Positions 30,572-33,358 of a DNA stretch of 33,358 nucleotides are shown in pieces. The notes below the pieces were generated by a model. The model had not been told where the DNA came from, ran no database searches, and saw only the letters and a program-made list of their open reading frames with translations. Source of the DNA: an uncultured Clostridia bacterium (GTDB lineage: Bacteria > Bacillota > Clostridia > Christensenellales > UBA1242); NCBI GenBank assembly GCA_949878595.1, contig CATLBG010000004.1:1-33358 (forward strand), read 5' to 3'. The position numbers were made by a program, and so were the translations under genes. The number at the start of each line of letters is the position of its first letter. Positions within the stretch are counted from its first letter, which is position 1.

Positions 30572-32914
30572 ATCATTCTCCTCTATTTTGCATAATTTAG
30601 TGCATTTTTCTTTTATTTTTGCACTTTTTTTGAAACTATATAAATTTAAGCTTAATGCATTTAAAACAACACATACGGAGCTTAGACTCATAGCAAGTGC
30701 TGCAATCATAGGACTAAGTGTCAAACCTAGTATTGGAGTGAACACTCCAGCTGCAAGAGGTATACCAAGTGTGTTATAGAAAAATGCCCAAAATAAATTT
30801 ATTTTTATATTTGTTGTCATAAGTCTGCTAAGACGAATGGCTTGCATTATTGAGCTTAAGTTGCCACTAGACAAAACTATATCAGCCGCATCTATTGCTA
30901 TATCTGTTCCAGAGCCAACTGCTATGCCAATATTAGCTCTGGTTAGTGCTGGTGAATCATTTATTCCATCGCCAACCATTGTTACAATATTTCCACCCTC
31001 TTGAAGCTTTTGAATGACTTTATCTTTTTCACTTGGCAGAACTTCACTATAAACTTCATCTATTCCCAATTCTTTAGCCACACTCTCTGCAACTAATTTG
31101 CTATCTCCAGAAAGCAACACTGTTTTTATTTTTAGTAGCTTTAAATTTTGAATGAGCTCTTTTGAATCCTCTCTAATTCTATCAGAAACACAAACTAAGC
31201 CTTGAACTTTTTCACCCTTTGCAAACACAATTGTTGTTTTGCCCTGAGACTCAAATTTTTGCAATTTGAATTTAATTTCATCTAAGATTTTTTTATCTTT
31301 AATAAACTTGCTTATAAACTTAAAATTGCCAGCTGCCCAAACCTGTTTATTTACCTTAGCGAAAATTCCACCAACTTCATCATTTTTAAAATCAGTAATT
31401 TTGTAAGTTTTGTTTAACTGAGTTGCACTTGCTTTGACTGCTAGTGCAATTGGATGATTGCTTGAACTCTCTAAAATGGCAAGTTCTGAAATCAATGAAT
31501 CTTTTGAAGTTGCATCAAATAACTCAACATCACTCACCTCTGGTTTGCCAGTTGTGACTGTTCCAGTTTTATCAAAAACAATGATTTTTGTTTTATGGAG
31601 TGTTTCTAAAGTTTCTGCTGACTTAACTAATATGCCAAGACTAGCAGACTTGCCAGAGGCAACCATTACTGCAACAGGAGTTGCAAGCCCGAGTGCACAT
31701 GGACATGAAATAACCAAAACTGAAATCATGTGTGTGAGAGCAGTACCAAAGTTTTTTGTTGCACTTATCCAAACAATAAAACTTAAAATTGAAATTATTA
31801 TTACTATGGGAACAAAAACTGCACTGACTCTATCTGCTATTCTAGCAAGTGGTGCTTTTGAATTGCCCGCATCTTCAACAAGTTTTATAATTTCGGCAAG
31901 GGTTGTGTTTTGACCCACTTTTGTTGCTTTAAACTTAAAACTTCCATTTGTGCAAAGGCTTGCAGAAATTACACTTTCTCCATTAACTCTTTTAACTGGC
32001 ATTGATTCACCAGTTATAGCTGACTGATCTAGATATCCTTCACCTGAAACAATTTCTCCATCAGCAGGAATAACGTCACCTGGCTTTATGATAACAATGT
32101 CGTTTAGCATTATGTCTTCTGCTAATATTTTTTGAACTTTGCCATCTCTTTCTACATTTGCAAATTTTGGTGACAAATTTATAAGCTTATCTAAAGCACT
32201 TGTTGTTTTCAGTTTTGAAAGAGATTCAAGATATTTTCCAAAAAGCACTAATGTTAAAATTGTTGCTGAAGATTCAAAGTAAAGCGAATGAACAATAGAA
32301 TGAACCTTTTCAAAATTTGAGTGACCAATGCAATAAGCTAAAATAAAAGTGATAACCAAACTATATATGTATGCCGCAGCCGCACCAATGGCAACAAGAG
32401 AATCCATATTTGGCATACGTTTAGAAAGTGCCCTAAACCCACTTATGAAAAACTTTTTATTTATTATTAAGATTATAGTTGTTAATACTAATTGGAATAA
32501 AGCAAAAATTAATGCATTGCTTGAACCCTTGAAAAACCAAAATTGTGGCAAACCAATCATTTCACCCATTGAAACATATAAAAGTAAAATAAGGAAAATA
32601 AAAGATAATATTACTCTTGTCCTCATAGCTTTTAAATCTTTTACTTTTTCGTTTTTGGAATTTGCCCAATTGCTTTTGAGTGAAGATTTTGTTTTTTCTT
32701 TGCCTTTAACCTTTGCTCCATAACCAATAGATTCAACTTTTTGAATTATTTTATCTTCATTAGTGAAATTTTCATCAAATTCAAGTTTCATTAAACCACT
32801 TAAAAGATTGACTTCAACATTCTTTACACCATTTATTCCTGAAACTGCCCTGGTGATATTTGCTTGACATGCGGCACATGTCATGCCCGTAATTGTAAAT
32901 TCTTTAAATTTCAT
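30353..32914 (-). CDS. copA: Cu(I)-exporting P1B ATPase CopA with fused C-terminal CopZ-like domain
   Basis: 853 residues. There is an N-terminal HMA domain with CAAC (13-16), eight membrane helices, TGES (301-304), CPC (404-406), phosphorylated D448, SNHPIA, GDGINDSPA, and the copper-specific YN in M7 (FFYN) and MxxSS in M8 (MSLSS). It pumps Cu(I) outward. Unusually, a second HMA domain (MMCSHC, Cys 793 and 796) follows M8 at the C-terminus, where copA is normally followed by a separate copZ. An AGAGGAG site and in-frame ATG at 30571 (M782) fall exactly at the domain start, so a free 72-residue CopZ chaperone may also be made. The ATG lies 2 bases after the csoR stop, so the two are coupled. 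Confidence 0.94.
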   Translation of the reverse strand: MKFKEFTITGMTCAACQANITRAVSGINGVKNVEVNLLSGLMKLEFDENFTNEDKIIQKVESIGYGAKVKGKEKTKSSLKSNWANSKNEKVKDLKAMRTRVILSFIFLILLLYVSMGEMIGLPQFWFFKGSSNALIFALFQLVLTTIILIINKKFFISGFRALSKRMPNMDSLVAIGAAAAYIYSLVITFILAYCIGHSNFEKVHSIVHSLYFESSATILTLVLFGKYLESLSKLKTTSALDKLINLSPKFANVERDGKVQKILAEDIMLNDIVIIKPGDVIPADGEIVSGEGYLDQSAITGESMPVKRVNGESVISASLCTNGSFKFKATKVGQNTTLAEIIKLVEDAGNSKAPLARIADRVSAVFVPIVIIISILSFIVWISATKNFGTALTHMISVLVISCPCALGLATPVAVMVASGKSASLGILVKSAETLETLHKTKIIVFDKTGTVTTGKPEVSDVELFDATSKDSLISELAILESSSNHPIALAVKASATQLNKTYKITDFKNDEVGGIFAKVNKQVWAAGNFKFISKFIKDKKILDEIKFKLQKFESQGKTTIVFAKGEKVQGLVCVSDRIREDSKELIQNLKLLKIKTVLLSGDSKLVAESVAKELGIDEVYSEVLPSEKDKVIQKLQEGGNIVTMVGDGINDSPALTRANIGIAVGSGTDIAIDAADIVLSSGNLSSIMQAIRLSRLMTTNIKINLFWAFFYNTLGIPLAAGVFTPILGLTLSPMIAALAMSLSSVCVVLNALSLNLYSFKKSAKIKEKCTKLCKIEENDMKKIIKIEGMMCSHCVAHVTEALSKIDGIINCDTSLEEKQAIITLSKEVSDEEIKNTIKASGYEVISIEDKK
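30578..30584 (-). promoter_or_regulatory. Internal ribosome site before the CopZ-like domain
   Basis: AGAGGAG on the minus strand, six bases before ATG 30571, within the copA frame. Confidence 0.65.
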
Positions 32915-32916
32915 AA

Positions 32917-33213
32917 CTATCTCATTCTTTTAATTAAGTCTAATGTTTCAGGAACAACATTGTAGTCTCCATTTTTTATGCAGTCTACAACACAGGTTTC
33001 TAGGTGCTCTTTTAAAAGAATTTCTGAAACACTAACAAGTGCCTTTTCACATGCTGAAACTTGAATAATTATATCGGCACAATATCTGCCATCTTCAATC
33101 ATTTTTTTAATTCCACCAATCTGACCCATTATCCTACTTAGCCTATTTTGAAGTTCACGAACATTTTTTTCGCTTCTTGGCTTACTTTTAAATTCTATCA
33201 TTTCTTTTTCCAT
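32917..33213 (-). CDS. csoR: CsoR-type copper-sensing repressor
   Basis: 98 residues from ATG 33213, fixed by AAAGGAG a few bases upstream. The all-helical DUF156 fold holds Cu(I) with C45 (GRYCADI), H70 and C74 (EHLETC), the Cys-His-Cys triad of true CsoR rather than a formaldehyde or sulfur sensor. Copper binding releases it from its operator and switches on csoR-copA. A longer frame upstream of 33213 has no ribosome site and crosses the promoter. It is coupled to copA, with the stop 2 bases before its ATG. Confidence 0.93.
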   Translation of the reverse strand: MEKEMIEFKSKPRSEKNVRELQNRLSRIMGQIGGIKKMIEDGRYCADIIIQVSACEKALVSVSEILLKEHLETCVVDCIKNGDYNVVPETLDLIKRMR

Positions 33214-33224
33214 AATTACTCCTT

Positions 33225-33242
33225 TAACCCGGTATAGGTATA
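33225..33242 (-). promoter_or_regulatory. Candidate CsoR operator
   Basis: TATACCTATACCGGGTTA on the minus strand has the ATACC...GGGT layout of Firmicutes CsoR sites, though imperfect. It covers the expected transcription start, between promoter and ribosome site. Confidence 0.5.
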
Positions 33243-33249
33243 TAAGTCT

Positions 33250-33278
33250 ATTATATGTTCTCTTTTTAATATTGTCAA
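33250..33278 (-). promoter_or_regulatory. Consensus promoter of csoR-copA
   Basis: Minus strand TTGACA (33278-33273), exactly 17 bases, TATAAT (33255-33250): a perfect SigA promoter, expected to need repression. Confidence 0.92.
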
Positions 33279-33292
33279 TATTAAAAAGAGAA
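33258..33292. repeat. Perfect 35-bp palindrome over the csoR -35 box
   Basis: Two 17-base arms (33258-33274 and 33276-33292) around a single base. It contains the -35 hexamer and most of the spacer. It has no T tail of a terminator and is AT-rich, so it looks like a binding site. Confidence 0.85.
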
Positions 33293-33358
33293 ATATTCAA
33301 AATTAATTTTTGAAAACATATTTACCTAAAATGATATTTGTGATATTATAAATTTGGG

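Noticed and set aside
31458..31913. 151-codon open frame antisense to copA
   Set aside because: It lies wholly inside the conserved ATPase core on the opposite strand, has no ribosome site, and encodes no recognisable protein.

Overview
The window is strongly AT-rich, with short intergenic gaps, strong AGGAGG-type ribosome sites and SigA-like promoters. It carries a SpoIIE phosphatase next to tilS, 2-hydroxyacyl-CoA dehydratase activase-type genes, the MEP-pathway enzyme IspH, and Firmicutes-style CadC and CsoR regulators. Together these point to an anaerobic, probably spore-forming member of the Clostridia (Bacillota). I cannot name the genus. No rRNA, tRNA, CRISPR array or insertion sequence is visible, and no gene-free stretch exceeds 300 bases.

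Layout. 1-1310: a coiled-coil gene of unknown function ending at a strong terminator. 1311-1481: gap holding what looks like the decayed tail of a second alkD. 1482-2783: an 11-12 helix ion-transporter-superfamily permease. 2808-9878 (minus): a four-gene operon read as a double-ATPase dehydratase activase, its 2-hydroxyacyl-CoA dehydratase-like partner, a Rel-type (p)ppGpp synthetase with a destroyed hydrolase site, and an AlkD-type DNA glycosylase. 10003-11514: IspH fused in frame to a metallo-beta-lactamase-fold domain. 11625-12674 (minus): a double zinc-ribbon membrane protein. 12829-13686: an orphan radical SAM enzyme. 13826-17396 (minus): a heterodimeric ABC exporter. 17545-18492: RadC. 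18561-21170: a Ca2+-type P-ATPase. 21214-25906 (minus): spoIIE, tilS, then a 35-residue membrane peptide and a membrane-anchored protein of unknown function. 26009-28011: divergent asd and a short, divergent aspartokinase. 28025-30324: cadC-cadA with a multi-palindrome operator. 30353-33278 (minus): csoR-copA with a CopZ-like domain fused to CopA.

How the genes work together. The right-hand 5.3 kb is a metal-efflux module: Cd/Zn/Pb under CadC and Cu(I) under CsoR, converging on a shared terminator. Asd and aspartokinase supply the first two steps of the aspartate family (lysine, diaminopimelate, threonine, methionine). SpoIIE-TilS keeps a gene adjacency known from Bacillus and Clostridia, but the genes that usually follow (hpt, ftsH) are replaced by two uncharacterised membrane proteins.

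Most unusual points: the IspH-MBL fusion and the CopA-CopZ fusion, each with a good ribosome site and ATG exactly at the domain junction; a Rel protein that has lost its HD hydrolase residues but keeps the RXKD synthetase motif; a perfect 35-bp palindrome over the csoR -35 box; several genes whose -10 box lies directly before the ATG with no ribosome site (candidate leaderless mRNAs); and an alkD remnant on the far side of the permease gene.
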